Below the pieces are notes generated by a model, which was not told the DNA's origin, made no database searches, and worked only from the letters and a program-made list of their open reading frames with translations. The translations under genes and the position numbers were made by a program. From Thalassotalea sp. PS06 (GTDB taxonomy: Bacteria; Pseudomonadota; Gammaproteobacteria; Enterobacterales; Alteromonadaceae), in NCBI RefSeq assembly GCF_007197775.1, contig NZ_CP041638.1:1488001-1552000 (forward strand): DNA of 64,000 bases, in the 5' to 3' direction. How positions within the stretch are numbered: position 1 is the first letter of the stretch; every line of letters starts with the position of its first letter. Below, one piece after another: positions 24,418-34,200 of the stretch.

Positions 24418-26286
24418 ATGTTGTTATTGAAAAATCGCTATTTTAAGCGAGTAATAGCGGTGCTAACCATCAATATGATGTTGGTTGTACCAGGATTTGC
24501 CAAGGTCGACGATGACCTTACCTACGCCAACTATGATCAGGTTAAAGTATCACATGTTCATCTTGATTTAACCGTAGACTTTGAGCAAAAGGCCTTGGTT
24601 GGCTCTGCTGAGCTTACCTTGGACTGGTCAGATAAAGATGCCAAAACCTTGTATCTCGATACCCGGGATTTGGTGGTTGACCAGGTAAAAGCAAAGCAAG
24701 GTGAGGGCGACTGGCAAAAAGTTAACTTTAAGCTGGGTAAGCGTGATGACGTAATGGGCGCGAAGTTAACCATTAAGCCTGACTTTCAAGCCGATAAGTT
24801 ATTAGTGAAATACAAATCTCAACCACAGGCATCTGGCCTGCAGTGGTTGTCGAAAGAGCAAACTGCAGGTAAGAAACTGCCGTTTATGTTCAGTCAAAAC
24901 CAGGCGATTCATGCCCGTAGCTGGATCCCAATTCAGGATACGCCTGCGGTACGCATGACCTACACCGCACAAATCAATACCGACAAGTCTTTGTTAGCGG
25001 TAATGAGTGCCAATAACGAACCGGGCACCGAGCGTGATGGTGATTATCAATTCACCATGCCACAAGCGATTCCTGCTTACCTGATTGCCATCGCCGTTGG
25101 TGATTTAGAGTTCAAAGCCATGAGTGAGCAAACCGGTATCTATGCCGAACAATATATTCTTGACGCTTCCGTGGCCGAGTTTGATGACACGCAAGACATG
25201 ATAACCGCTTCTGAAAAGCTTTATGGAGAGTACCGTTGGGGACGTTATGACTTGTTAATGTTACCGCCGAGCTTTCCTTTTGGTGGTATGGAAAATCCTC
25301 GCTTGTCTTTTATCACCCCAACCGTGGTTGCTGGCGATAAATCCCTGGTGAATCTGATTGCCCATGAATTAGCACATTCGTGGTCAGGAAATCTGGTAAC
25401 TAACGCTACCTGGCGCGATTTATGGCTAAACGAAGGTTTCACCTCCTATGTGGAAAATCGCATTATGGAAGTGGTGTTTTCTAAAGAGCGTTCGGTGATG
25501 GAACAAGTTTTGGCAGTGGAAAGCTTAAAGAGCGATATGAAAACCCTGCCTGCGGATGACACCATCTTGCATCTGGACCTTAAAGGCCGCGATCCAGATG
25601 CGGCGTTTTCCAACATTCCTTATGTTAAAGGTCAGCTATTCCTGATTTTCCTGGAAAAACGCTATGGCCGCGAACGTTTCGATCCGTTCGTGCTTGCTTA
25701 CTTTAATCATTTCGCATTTCAAAGTATTACGACCGATGATTTTCTTCAGTATATGAACAATAACCTGATCAAAAAATATCCGGGTATTGTCAGTAACAAA
25801 GAAGTGGATGAATGGGTGTTTGGTAAAGGTTTACCAGCAACAACACCAAACCCGACATCGGATGTATTTACCAAAGTGGAAACTCAATCTAAAGCCTGGC
25901 AGGCTGGTACTTTGTCGTTAGATAAAATTCCTACCGACAAGTGGACAGTCCATGAATGGTTATATTTCATCAATGAATTACCGCGAGATTTAGCATTGCA
26001 AAAAATGCAGGAATTGGACAAAGCATTTGATTTAACCACGAGCCAAAACGCGGAAATTGCCCATGCCTGGTATTTGCTGGCATTAATCAATGGTTATGAC
26101 GTAATTAAGCCGCAGCTAGAAGAGTACTTAATTAGCATTGGCCGCCGTAAGCTTATTGTGCCTTTGTATATGAAGCTTGCAGAAACGGATGCTGGTCTGG
26201 TCTGGGTTAAGCCGGTATATGCCAAGGCTCGCCCGGGATATCATCCATTGGCGCAGGGTACTATCGACGAAATTTTGAGAGAGTAA
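24418..26286 (+). CDS. M1 family aminopeptidase, secreted
   Basis: A zinc metallopeptidase of about 622 residues from the start chosen. The chosen ATG 24418 yields a signal peptide ([20 protein letters not shown]..., cleavage near GFAKVDD); an upstream in-frame ATG at 24307 would add 37 residues with no function. The exopeptidase motif is FGGMENP; zinc is held by HELAHSW with the third ligand in LWLNEG 18 residues on. The C-terminal part is the leukotriene-A4-hydrolase-like helical domain. It removes N-terminal residues from peptides, here probably in the periplasm. The gene ends at a bidirectional terminator shared with the OmpA-like gene. Confidence 0.95.
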   Translation: MLLLKNRYFKRVIAVLTINMMLVVPGFAKVDDDLTYANYDQVKVSHVHLDLTVDFEQKALVGSAELTLDWSDKDAKTLYLDTRDLVVDQVKAKQGEGDWQKVNFKLGKRDDVMGAKLTIKPDFQADKLLVKYKSQPQASGLQWLSKEQTAGKKLPFMFSQNQAIHARSWIPIQDTPAVRMTYTAQINTDKSLLAVMSANNEPGTERDGDYQFTMPQAIPAYLIAIAVGDLEFKAMSEQTGIYAEQYILDASVAEFDDTQDMITASEKLYGEYRWGRYDLLMLPPSFPFGGMENPRLSFITPTVVAGDKSLVNLIAHELAHSWSGNLVTNATWRDLWLNEGFTSYVENRIMEVVFSKERSVMEQVLAVESLKSDMKTLPADDTILHLDLKGRDPDAAFSNIPYVKGQLFLIFLEKRYGRERFDPFVLAYFNHFAFQSITTDDFLQYMNNNLIKKYPGIVSNKEVDEWVFGKGLPATTPNPTSDVFTKVETQSKAWQAGTLSLDKIPTDKWTVHEWLYFINELPRDLALQKMQELDKAFDLTTSQNAEIAHAWYLLALINGYDVIKPQLEEYLISIGRRKLIVPLYMKLAETDAGLVWVKPVYAKARPGYHPLAQGTIDEILRE

Positions 26287-26303
26287 TCGAGATTTTCTCA
26301 AAT

Positions 26304-26350
26304 AAAAAGCCCGCTGCCTGTTTTTACTCATACAAGCAGCGGGCTTTTTT
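26304..26350. terminator. Bidirectional terminator
   Basis: AAAAAGCCCGCTGC and GCAGCGGGCTTTTTT flank an approximately 20-nt loop between convergent genes; works on both strands. Confidence 0.9.
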
Positions 26351-26372
26351 GAATTACAAGTTTGTATATCGA

Positions 26373-27038
26373 TTACGCAGCTGGAACAATAAATAATTCA
26401 ACGCGGCGGTTTAATGCACGGCCATTGGCATACTTGTTATCCGCTAACGGCTGATTTTCACCCATACCCATAGAAACAATGCGGTTTGCAGCGACGCCTA
26501 ATACGCGCATTTCTGTTGCAACAGCAGAAGCACGGCGCACGGAAAGGCTCTGATTGTATTCTGCTTTGCCAATGCTGTCAGTGTGACCAACAACACGAAT
26601 CTTGGTGTTCTTGTTTTGCTTTAACACTTCGGCAATAGCATCCAGGGTGCGCACAAATCCAGGATTAACCTGACTTTCATCGTTTGCAAAGGTGATGTTT
26701 GAAGGCATGATCAATTTAATCGAGCCATCTTCCTGGCGAACGACTTTTACACCAGAATGTTGCAGTTTTTGACGCAATACTGCTTCTTGCTGATCCATGT
26801 TGTAACCGATACCAGCACCAATCGCAGAGCCTACAACACCACCGATTGCGGCGGATTCTTTGTTATCACCAATGGCAACACCAATGAGTGAACCCGCAAC
26901 AGCACCTACGGTTGTGCCTACGGTAGTATTCGAAACTTTTTCTTCGCCGCTATATGGATCAACAGTTGTTACACAACCAGAAAGACCAATGGATGCGATG
27001 GCAAGGGATAGGGCAGACGCCTTGATGGTTTTTTTCAT
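26373..27038 (-). CDS. OmpA-family lipoprotein with glycine zipper
   Basis: A 221-residue lipoprotein: signal peptide with lipobox LSGC (Cys22). Residues ~40-85 are a glycine zipper (VGTTVGAVAGSLIGVAIG, then AAIGGVVGSAIGAGIG), and residues ~110-221 an OmpA-like peptidoglycan-binding domain with TKIRVVGHTDSIG and the NRRVE motif near the C-terminus. The arrangement equals E. coli YiaD. It likely anchors the outer membrane to peptidoglycan. It is monocistronic, facing the aminopeptidase gene through a shared terminator. Confidence 0.93.
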   Translation of the reverse strand: MKKTIKASALSLAIASIGLSGCVTTVDPYSGEEKVSNTTVGTTVGAVAGSLIGVAIGDNKESAAIGGVVGSAIGAGIGYNMDQQEAVLRQKLQHSGVKVVRQEDGSIKLIMPSNITFANDESQVNPGFVRTLDAIAEVLKQNKNTKIRVVGHTDSIGKAEYNQSLSVRRASAVATEMRVLGVAANRIVSMGMGENQPLADNKYANGRALNRRVELFIVPAA

Positions 27039-27145
27039 GGTTTATTCCTTTTTGAACAGATACAAATAACCACCCGACCTAGGTCAGGTAACTGAAAATT
27101 TTGTGGGGGCAGGTGTTGTGTCAGGAGGCTGACACGGATAAAGGC

Positions 27146-27493
27146 TTATTCGCTCACTAATACGTCTACTTCGCGATGATTTTCCTGAAGGGAATCAATA
27201 ATCACGCGAAAAGACTTGTTGTCTTGCGAATATTTTAATTCTAAACGGCCATATACAGTTTCTGAAGAAACCGGCGCGCCGAGTTGTTCGTCATAAAACG
27301 ATTTGATTTCAGCTTCGCTTAATTGACTGAAAAACGTCAAAATGGCAGGGAAATCGTCATCATATCGGGAAAAAACTTTCGCATCGTTGGTTAATGGAAT
27401 ATCAACAACGGATCCGGAAACTTCGTTTTCTTCCGCGAAGGTAAAAGGGGAGCTTAGTATGAGTGGTAAAAGTACAAAAATTCTTTTTAACAT
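27146..27493 (-). CDS. Small secreted protein, unknown
   Basis: A 115-residue protein with a clear signal peptide (LLPLILSSPFTFAEE, cleavage after FAE/near residue 21). The mature part is acidic, with alternating strand-like segments (GRLELKYSQDNKSFRVII) and no cysteine. It may be a small periplasmic alpha/beta domain, but I recognise no family. It is on the same strand as, and 108 bp upstream of, the OmpA-like gene. Confidence 0.65.
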   Translation of the reverse strand: MLKRIFVLLPLILSSPFTFAEENEVSGSVVDIPLTNDAKVFSRYDDDFPAILTFFSQLSEAEIKSFYDEQLGAPVSSETVYGRLELKYSQDNKSFRVIIDSLQENHREVDVLVSE

Positions 27494-27706
27494 TATAAAG
27501 TCACTGTTACTTCACGAATATCTTCGTTCAACAATGTAAATTTTTCACGCTTGAGCGTCAAGTAAATTCCTTAACTTGGACGTGTTTACTCGCCATATTT
27601 GCTTTGCAAACGTAAATCGTGTGTTAAATCGTGTGTGTAGAACTGTTGCGAAAATAAGCTCATCCCGAGTACACTTTGGCAACCCTAAATATCATTGAGA
27701 CTTAAT

Positions 27707-28573
27707 TTGAAACACTGTGCGATATTGTCGATGGCAAACCTGGAAGAATTCGAAGTATACGATGAACTTCTTGATAAGCCGTTTTTAGAAGCTGGATGGC
27801 AAACTCATACGGTCGACTGGCATGATAAATCCATTGATTGGAATGTTTATGATGTGGTTTTGATTCGCAGCCCATGGGATTACCAGCAATATGAGCAGGA
27901 GTTTATTGAGGTTCTTGAAAGCATTGAAGCCTCGTCAGCAATCTTAGAAAACGATTTGCAAACGGTGCGTTGGAATATCAATAAAAAATACCTGATGGAA
28001 CTTGAGCAGAAGAAAGTAACCATTGTTCCTACCCTTTGGAAACAGCGATTTGATGCCAGCGAGCTATCCGGATACTTTCAGCATTTTGAAACCGAACAAA
28101 TCGTGCTTAAGCCTTGTGTAAGCGCCAATGCCGAAAATACCTTCTGGTTGCGAAAAGACAACTTTAAAGCGGCAATAGCTGATTTAGAAATCGCTTTTGC
28201 CAAGGGTGATTTTATGGTGCAGCCATTTATGGAACATGTGATATCTGAAGGTGAGTTTTCATGTTTCTATTTCAATGGTCAATACAGCCACAGCATTTTG
28301 AAAACGCCGAAACAGGATGACTTTAGGGTACAGGAAGAACACGGTGGCCGATTGGCATTGATTGAAGAACCTGAAGCAACGTTGTTAGCGCATGCTGAAC
28401 ACGCTCTGCAAAATTTGCCGTCGATGCCTATGTACGCGCGCCTTGATTTCGTTCGTCATCAGGATGGTTTTGCAATGATGGAAGCGGAGCTTATCGAACC
28501 ATCACTGTATTTCAATATGGACCCGACATCGGCGCAACGCTTCGTAGATTGTTTCGTAAAACGCATGGGCTAA
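27707..28573 (+). CDS. ATP-grasp superfamily protein
   Basis: About 288 residues. The TTG at 27707 is chosen as start since GAGA lies 6 nt upstream and the protein then begins LKHCAILSMANLEEFEVYDE, the usual N-terminus of this group (a TTG at 27695 would add four residues). It has the RSPWDYQ motif early, a VLKPCVSANAENT nucleotide-binding strand with the conserved Lys, and the metal-binding C-terminal MEAELIEPSLYFN. These fit glutathione-synthetase-like ATP-grasp ligases that join a carboxylate to an amine or thiol. The substrate is unknown and no partner enzyme is adjacent. Confidence 0.8.
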   Translation: MKHCAILSMANLEEFEVYDELLDKPFLEAGWQTHTVDWHDKSIDWNVYDVVLIRSPWDYQQYEQEFIEVLESIEASSAILENDLQTVRWNINKKYLMELEQKKVTIVPTLWKQRFDASELSGYFQHFETEQIVLKPCVSANAENTFWLRKDNFKAAIADLEIAFAKGDFMVQPFMEHVISEGEFSCFYFNGQYSHSILKTPKQDDFRVQEEHGGRLALIEEPEATLLAHAEHALQNLPSMPMYARLDFVRHQDGFAMMEAELIEPSLYFNMDPTSAQRFVDCFVKRMG

Positions 28574-28771
28574 TCGCCGCCAACCCGATTGAATTTATTG
28601 GGGTCACCCATTAGAAAGCTCCGGTCAAGAACGCAGCCGTGTTTTCTTACTCTTTTTAATGGCAAGTACAGGGTTAAAGCTTCAACTCATTGATATTAGT
28701 GAATATGCACCTAATTTATGACAATTATTTGGTGTAAATATGCACCAGTCACCCATCTGAATTTAGGCGAT

Positions 28772-28800
28772 TTAGGCAAGCATCAATGATGTTTGCCTAA
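28772..28800. repeat. Perfect hairpin inside the IS noncoding region
   Basis: TTAGGCAAGCATC and GATGTTTGCCTAA form a 13-bp stem (one G-U) with a 3-nt loop. It lies within the IS element, downstream of the candidate guide RNA on the minus strand; it could end that transcript or be part of the IS end. Confidence 0.55.
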
Positions 28801-28873
28801 GGCCCTTAACTTGCGTTTCAGTCATCGTTTAGTACCAACCCCTGGTCCAGTTCCTGGCAAAGCCTTAAGCTCT

Positions 28874-29028
28874 GCTCAATAACAAATCTTTGGTTATGTA
28901 ATGGCATCCAACCCTAAATGGCTCCCGGCGTTGGGCATATTTAACAAATCAATATTGAGCGGTTGATGCGAAGGCCTAATCAGATCTTATGGTTTTTCCA
29001 ACCCCAGTATTAACTCAACGCATCAACC
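28874..29028 (-). ncRNA. Candidate bridge (seek) RNA of the IS110-family element
   Basis: On the minus strand, 18 nt past the transposase stop, two stem / internal-loop / hairpin units follow in tandem. Unit 1: GGTTGATGCG (29019-29028) pairs perfectly with CGCATCAACC (28961-28970) and encloses a small GGTT/AACC hairpin (28991-29003). Unit 2: GCTCAAT (28954-28960) pairs with ATTGAGC (28874-28880) and encloses CCAAC/GTTGG. The 3' side of loop 1 contains AAGATCTGAT (28979-28988), identical to 30162-30171, 7 nt outside the right inverted repeat. IS110-family recombinases use such RNAs, with two loops, to pair with donor and target DNA. Location, size (~155 nt) and shape fit; expression is untested. 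Confidence 0.5.
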
Positions 29029-29046
29029 TAAATCATCATAATGTCA

Positions 29047-30087
29047 TTAACTGAATGCTTTGTTATCCTCGAATGCTACGTTACTTTTAAGTACGTGGTA
29101 ACAAGCTCTCGCGAGCTTATGAGCAACCGTTTTAAGGGCGATGTTGCGATTCGTTCTAGCCAGTTTTCGCTGATAGTACTTTTTTATTGCCGGGTTGTAT
29201 CGCATAGCAAAATTGGCCGCTTCTATAAACGCCCACGCTAGATAACGGTTACCATTTTTTATATTCGTGGAGCCTTTTTTCTTACCGTTACTTGTCCTGC
29301 TGCCATTTACGCAGCGACAATACGAGGCGAAGTTACCCGCACTTGCAAACCGTTCTATCGTTCCTGTTTCTAACATGATGGTCAGCGCAAGCACCTTGCC
29401 GATACCATCAATGCTGGTCAGTAAACGAAATTCAGGAGACAGCGATACTTGCTTTAAAACCTGTGATTCTATGTGCTTAATCTGTTGCTGTGCACAGCGC
29501 AATAACGCTAGGTTTGAATAGACGGCAGTACTGGTATGTGCCGAAGAGAATGTTTGGTTGATATCATCGATATTCGTCTCTTCAAAGCACTGGGCCATTT
29601 GCTTAATTTTATTGCTGCTTGGTTTATAACCCAGGTGGCGCATATAGCAACTTTGGATGGATAACAAATTCTTTGTCGATTGCTGTACGATATCCATTCG
29701 CTTGCGCATCAGGTCTCGCACGCTTCGCATTTCTTTTGGGTATATATAGCCTTCAGGCAACACATCAAGCCGTAGCATTTCAGCAAGCCATCGGGCATCC
29801 GTTTTATCGTCAGCGTGCTTGAGTCCTGAATATTGTTGAATCGCACTGGGATTAGCTAAGTGCATTTGGAAACCATCTTCCATCAAAGCATCGACAAGCC
29901 AGTACCAGTTAAAGGTCGACTCCACAACGAGTCCGGTCAAATCATTTTTGTAGGGTTTTAAGAATGATTGAATAACCGTTAAATCGTTATCTAGCCTTTT
30001 GGTCAACAACTTTTCACCGTTACCATTTACAATAGCAATAACACAATTGTTTGAATGCAAATCAATTCCACCATATAGTTTCATCAT
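29047..30087 (-). CDS. IS110-family transposase (DEDD recombinase)
   Basis: A 346-residue protein that appears intact. The N-terminal RuvC-like DEDD domain begins MKLYGGIDLHSNN with the first catalytic Asp; ALVVESTF-like GLVVEST gives the second acidic residue, and HADDKTDARWLAEML the last pair. The C-terminal transposase_20-type domain has LLTSIDGIGKVLALTIMLE, and the serine-bearing SYCRCVNGSRTSNGKKKGS motif expected to hold the nucleophile. The GAGGAG ribosome site is within a hairpin (see 30088-30150). It encodes the only recognised transposase in the window. Confidence 0.94.
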   Translation of the reverse strand: MMKLYGGIDLHSNNCVIAIVNGNGEKLLTKRLDNDLTVIQSFLKPYKNDLTGLVVESTFNWYWLVDALMEDGFQMHLANPSAIQQYSGLKHADDKTDARWLAEMLRLDVLPEGYIYPKEMRSVRDLMRKRMDIVQQSTKNLLSIQSCYMRHLGYKPSSNKIKQMAQCFEETNIDDINQTFSSAHTSTAVYSNLALLRCAQQQIKHIESQVLKQVSLSPEFRLLTSIDGIGKVLALTIMLETGTIERFASAGNFASYCRCVNGSRTSNGKKKGSTNIKNGNRYLAWAFIEAANFAMRYNPAIKKYYQRKLARTNRNIALKTVAHKLARACYHVLKSNVAFEDNKAFS

Positions 30088-30150
30088 AAGCTCCTCTCGA
30101 TACTGTTTATGTTTTGGTCAACACAACTGTATCGATTACAAGAGGAGCTT
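30088..30150 (-). promoter_or_regulatory. Hairpin sequestering the transposase ribosome-binding site
   Basis: On the transcript strand AAGCTCCTC + TCGATAC pair with GTATCGA + GAGGAGCTT (9 and 7 bp, separated by a 6-nt bulge), burying the GAGGAG site directly before the ATG at 30087. Transcripts reading in from outside would be poorly translated, a known safeguard in other IS families. The stem also includes most of the right inverted repeat. Confidence 0.6.
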
Positions 30151-30303
30151 TCTATATGATTATCAGATCTTGATCCGTGCAAAGATAACACCCCTAAGTT
30201 AATAAAACTAAGGAAACTGGTCTAAGCCCATCTGTGAATAATCGTTGCTGATCTAGAACATGCGAAATTCAAGATTTGACCCTAACTCGTTAAGGTCTGG
30301 GAG

Positions 30304-31053
30304 TTAAACGTGAGCGCGGCGGAAGTGATCAACCCACATCGCTGTTGCGCCACAGATAGCCACTGGCATTAAAACCAGGTTCAATATCGGAATAATGGCA
30401 AACAAAGACACCGTTAAACCAAAGCTGAAACACTTTCCACGTTTCTCACTTAAGCTAGAGCGCATGGTCTGAAAATCGATTTTGTGATTATCGAACGGAT
30501 AATCGCAGTATTGAATTGCCATCATCCAGGCGATAAAGGCAAACCAGATCACCTGACCGATAACCGGTACAAATAAAAAGATTAGGAAAAAGCCTATGGC
30601 TCGCGGAATGTAATAAAGCAGTTTGCGCCATTCGCGATATAAGGTTCTTGGGATATCTTTGATAATATCGACAAAGCCACCGTCGGATAAGGATTGCCCG
30701 GTAAGGTGCTGTTCAATTTTTTCCGACAACAGGCCGTTAAAAGGTGCGGCCAGCCAGTTAGCGACGGTTGAAAATACAAACGAGGCGGCAATAACACTGG
30801 CGATATAAATAAGCGGCTCAACAATTACGATTAACCAGCTTAACGTCGAAGGCAGCCAGGCCTCCAGTTGCACAATCCAGTCATCGATATAAAAACTCAA
30901 TTGATAGAAAGCAAACCCGAACAGAATAAGGTTGACGATTAACGGCACAAACACGTACCGACGAATTCCTTTGGTACGGATTAGTTTAAAGCCCTGCATG
31001 AAATAACTGGCGCCACTTTGCGCTGCAGATTGTTGTAATTGTGCTTGATTCAT
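30304..31053 (-). CDS. cysZ: Sulfate transporter CysZ
   Basis: A 249-residue inner-membrane protein of the CysZ/EI24 family, with GASYFMQGFKLI at the N-terminus, four long hydrophobic segments, the conserved EWRKLLYYIPRAIGFFLIFL region and AAPFNGLLSEKIE. CysZ mediates sulfate uptake for cysteine synthesis and fits functionally with cysK at 53122, although they are 22 kb apart. The gene is divergent from smc, and the IS element lies about 150 bp past its stop without disrupting it. Confidence 0.93.
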   Translation of the reverse strand: MNQAQLQQSAAQSGASYFMQGFKLIRTKGIRRYVFVPLIVNLILFGFAFYQLSFYIDDWIVQLEAWLPSTLSWLIVIVEPLIYIASVIAASFVFSTVANWLAAPFNGLLSEKIEQHLTGQSLSDGGFVDIIKDIPRTLYREWRKLLYYIPRAIGFFLIFLFVPVIGQVIWFAFIAWMMAIQYCDYPFDNHKIDFQTMRSSLSEKRGKCFSFGLTVSLFAIIPILNLVLMPVAICGATAMWVDHFRRAHV

Positions 31054-31248
31054 TCCATTTTTCCAAAAGACATCAATATTTTTGGATTCTTACTTATTGA
31101 ACCGCACTTAGCAACTGATTAAGTGTTACAAAGCACTTCAATATTTCCTTGATTCAGGTATTATCAAATATTAGAAAGGTAATACCAATCTTTAGTCGAA
31201 CTTCAGATTGCACAGATTTTATTTCTTACCTGAGAATAATAAGATTAA

Positions 31249-34200
31249 ATGCGCTTAAAAAAGATAAAATTAGCCGGTTTCAAATCTTTCGTGGATGTCA
31301 CTAATGTGCCGTTTCCACAGGAGATGACCGCCATCGTCGGCCCCAATGGTTGTGGTAAATCCAACATCATTGATGCGGTACGTTGGGTTCTGGGTGAAAG
31401 CTCAGCGAAAAACCTGCGTGGTGATTCGATGACCGATGTTATCTTTAATGGTTCCACTGCTCGTAAACCTACCGGGCAGGCCAGTGTGGAGCTAGTGTTT
31501 GATAACCAGCAGCAGCGCATTACCGGTTCAATGGCCGATCGCACCGAAATTTCTATCCGCCGAGTCGTAAACCGCGACAGTCAAAATACTTACTATCTCA
31601 ATGGCAGCAAATGTCGCCGTAAAGATATTACCGACATCTTCCTGGGTACAGGTCTTGGGCCGCGAAGTTATGCGATCATTGAGCAGGGCATGATCTCCCG
31701 CTTAATCGAATCTAAACCTCAGGAGCTGCGTATCTTCATTGAAGAAGCTGCAGGGGTTTCAAAATACAAAGAACGACGTCGGGAAACGGAAAACCGGATA
31801 AAAGCCACCCGGGAAAACCTCGCCCGTTTGACCGATATACGTCACGAGCTGCATAGCCAGCTAGAAAAATTACATGGTCAGTCTCAGGCAGCGTTGCGTT
31901 TTAAAGAGTTAAAGCAGCAGGAACGCTTGTTCAAATCGCAAATTGCGGCGATTCGCTGGCAACATTGTCAGAATAAATTAGACAAACTAAAAACCGACGA
32001 GCAAAAGCTTGCGGTACAACTTGAGCAATTAAATACCGAGCAGGGGCAGCGCGAACTTAGTATCGTTAAGGCCCGTCAGGCGCAAGAACAAAGTACCAGT
32101 GAGCTGAACAGCCTTGGTCAACGAAAGCTGAGTTTAAGTACTGAAATTACCCGACTTGAAGAAAACATCAAGCACGCCAAGCAGCGCAAGTTAACCTTGT
32201 CTCAGGATCTCGATAAGTTGCTAATTCGCGCTCAGGAAAACAAGCATCAATTGCATCAGGAGCAGGCCAAACGCCAGGAACTTGATATTGAGCTTGGTGA
32301 TATCGAGCCAGAAATTGAAGAATTGCAATTGCAACTTGAACAAGCACGAGAACAAGCCGAGCGTTTAAGTGAACAGCAACAATCCTGGCAGGATAAATGG
32401 CAGGCCTTTCAACAGCAAAAGCATGAGCTGATGCAAAAACGACAGCTGGTGAAATCGCAAATCGATGCAGCGCGCCAACAGGCACAGCAATTGAGCATGC
32501 GACGTGAGAAATTGCTACAACAACAAAAAGACTTTGATATTGATGCGATTGCCACGAAACAAAGCGATCTTCAAGAAGACGCCATGGTTATTGCCGAACA
32601 GGTAGAAGAATATCAAGATACCTATAGCCAGCAGCAAAACCTGGCGGATCAAAAAGATCAGCATTACCAGGATCTGGCCGGGCAATTACAGCAAGCGCAA
32701 ACGGCATTAAATAAAACCATCACGCAAATTGAAGCGCTGCAACAGGTAACCCAAACCAGCAGCGATTGGCAGCAACAACAACAGGCATTGTTGTCTGAAC
32801 TTGGTCTGGAAAGCCAGAGCCAATTAGTGGAACAGCTTAATGTGGAAAAGGGCTGGGAGCTGGCGGTTGAAATGGTGTTGGGACATTGGCTGCAAGCGAA
32901 TGTTACTGCGCAGTTACCGGAACGGTTCCCACTAAATCAAGGCGCGATTTATCTCGATTCACAGGTTTCTGAAAATTTAGCGAAAAGCGGTACCCTGAGT
33001 AGCAAAATTTCAAACCCGCATTCCATTCAGACGCTATTGAGTAAAGTTCATCTTGCGGATAATGAACAGCAGGCCAGAGGCATGATTGCGTCGTTAAACA
33101 ATGACGAATCTGTGATTTGCCCTGAAGGCGTGTGGTTTAGTAAAAACTGGATGCAAAAAGGCTTGCTACAGGGTGAATCGGGACAACTGGCAAGACAAAA
33201 CCAGCTGCTTGAATTGCAACAGCAAGTGCAGGGGCAAGAAGATTGCGTTACCGAACTAGAATCCCGCCTTGAACAAGCAAAAAGCGTTCAGGAACAGGCA
33301 AAGCAAGCCGCGGTCTTAGCCAAACAACAATGGCAACAGGCTGAGCAACAGTTATCCGCGCATAAGCAACAATTGCAGTTGGTTAATCAGGAGCTGACCT
33401 TACTCAAGCAGCAAGCTTCTGGCGTTTCAGGAGAACTAATCAGCCTTGATGCCGGCATCGCAGAAAAAACCGAAGAAGCAGAAACCCTGGCTTTCACTGA
33501 AGAAGAGCTAGCCGAGCAGTTAGAAAACTTTGCTGATGATGGTGATGATCTTGAACGTCAGCGCTCTGGTGCAGGACAAGAGCTGCAACAATGGCAAAGT
33601 CGTATCAATAACTTTAACCAGCAGCTGCAGCAAAAGTTAGTGAAACGCGAGCAGTTATCGTCGACGTTAAAGAACCTGGCGTTAATGGTTCAGCGCATTG
33701 AAGAGCAAATTCAGTTTTCCAACGAACAACAGCAGGAATTACAGATTGCTCAGGAAGAATTGGAAATCCCGTTACTGGATGATCAGGAGCAGCTGCAGGA
33801 AAAATTGATCCGAAGCAGTGACCTTGAACAACAGCAACAGGCATTGCACCAACAGCAATCAAAAGCCAATGATGAAATCATGGCGTTTAATCAAAGCCAA
33901 CAAGGCTTGCTAAATAACATCAGTCTTATTAAAGACAAGATGGCAAAAATCACCCTTGATGGCGAAAACTATCGGGTTCGGGCAAATACGGCTATCGAGC
34001 AGTTGGATGAATTACAGCAATCACTGAAAGATGTGCTGCAGGAATTGCCAGCTGATGCTAAGGAAAACCAATGGCAGATCAAGCTTGCCAGAGTCGCCAA
34101 AGAAATTGATAGTCTTGGTGCGATTAACCTGGCAGCGATTGAAGAATACGAATTACAACAACAACGCAAAGGCTTCCTTGATCAGCAAAACGATGATTTA

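Larger units (their letters stand above)
28612..30154 (-). mobile_element. IS110-family insertion sequence (IS1111-like layout)
   Basis: A 1.54-kb segment bounded by perfect 11-bp inverted repeats, TAGAAAGCTCC at 28612-28622 and GGAGCTTTCTA at 30144-30154. It holds one transposase gene on the minus strand, with a short noncoding part upstream (57 bp to the repeat) and a long one downstream (about 435 bp). Subterminal inverted repeats and a long noncoding region downstream of the transposase are the layout described for the IS1111 group of the IS110 family, so the true ends are expected a few bases outside the repeats. No target duplication is expected for this family. Confidence 0.75.

Noticed and set aside
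28700..28750. Direct repeat AATATGCACC (twice, 33 bp apart) in the IS noncoding region
   Set aside because: Only two short copies with no matching structure; noted as possible IS end architecture but not enough to call a site.
31183..31215. AATACCAATC upstream of smc as another MITE end
   Set aside because: Only eight or nine bases match the terminal repeat, and no second end or shared interior follows.
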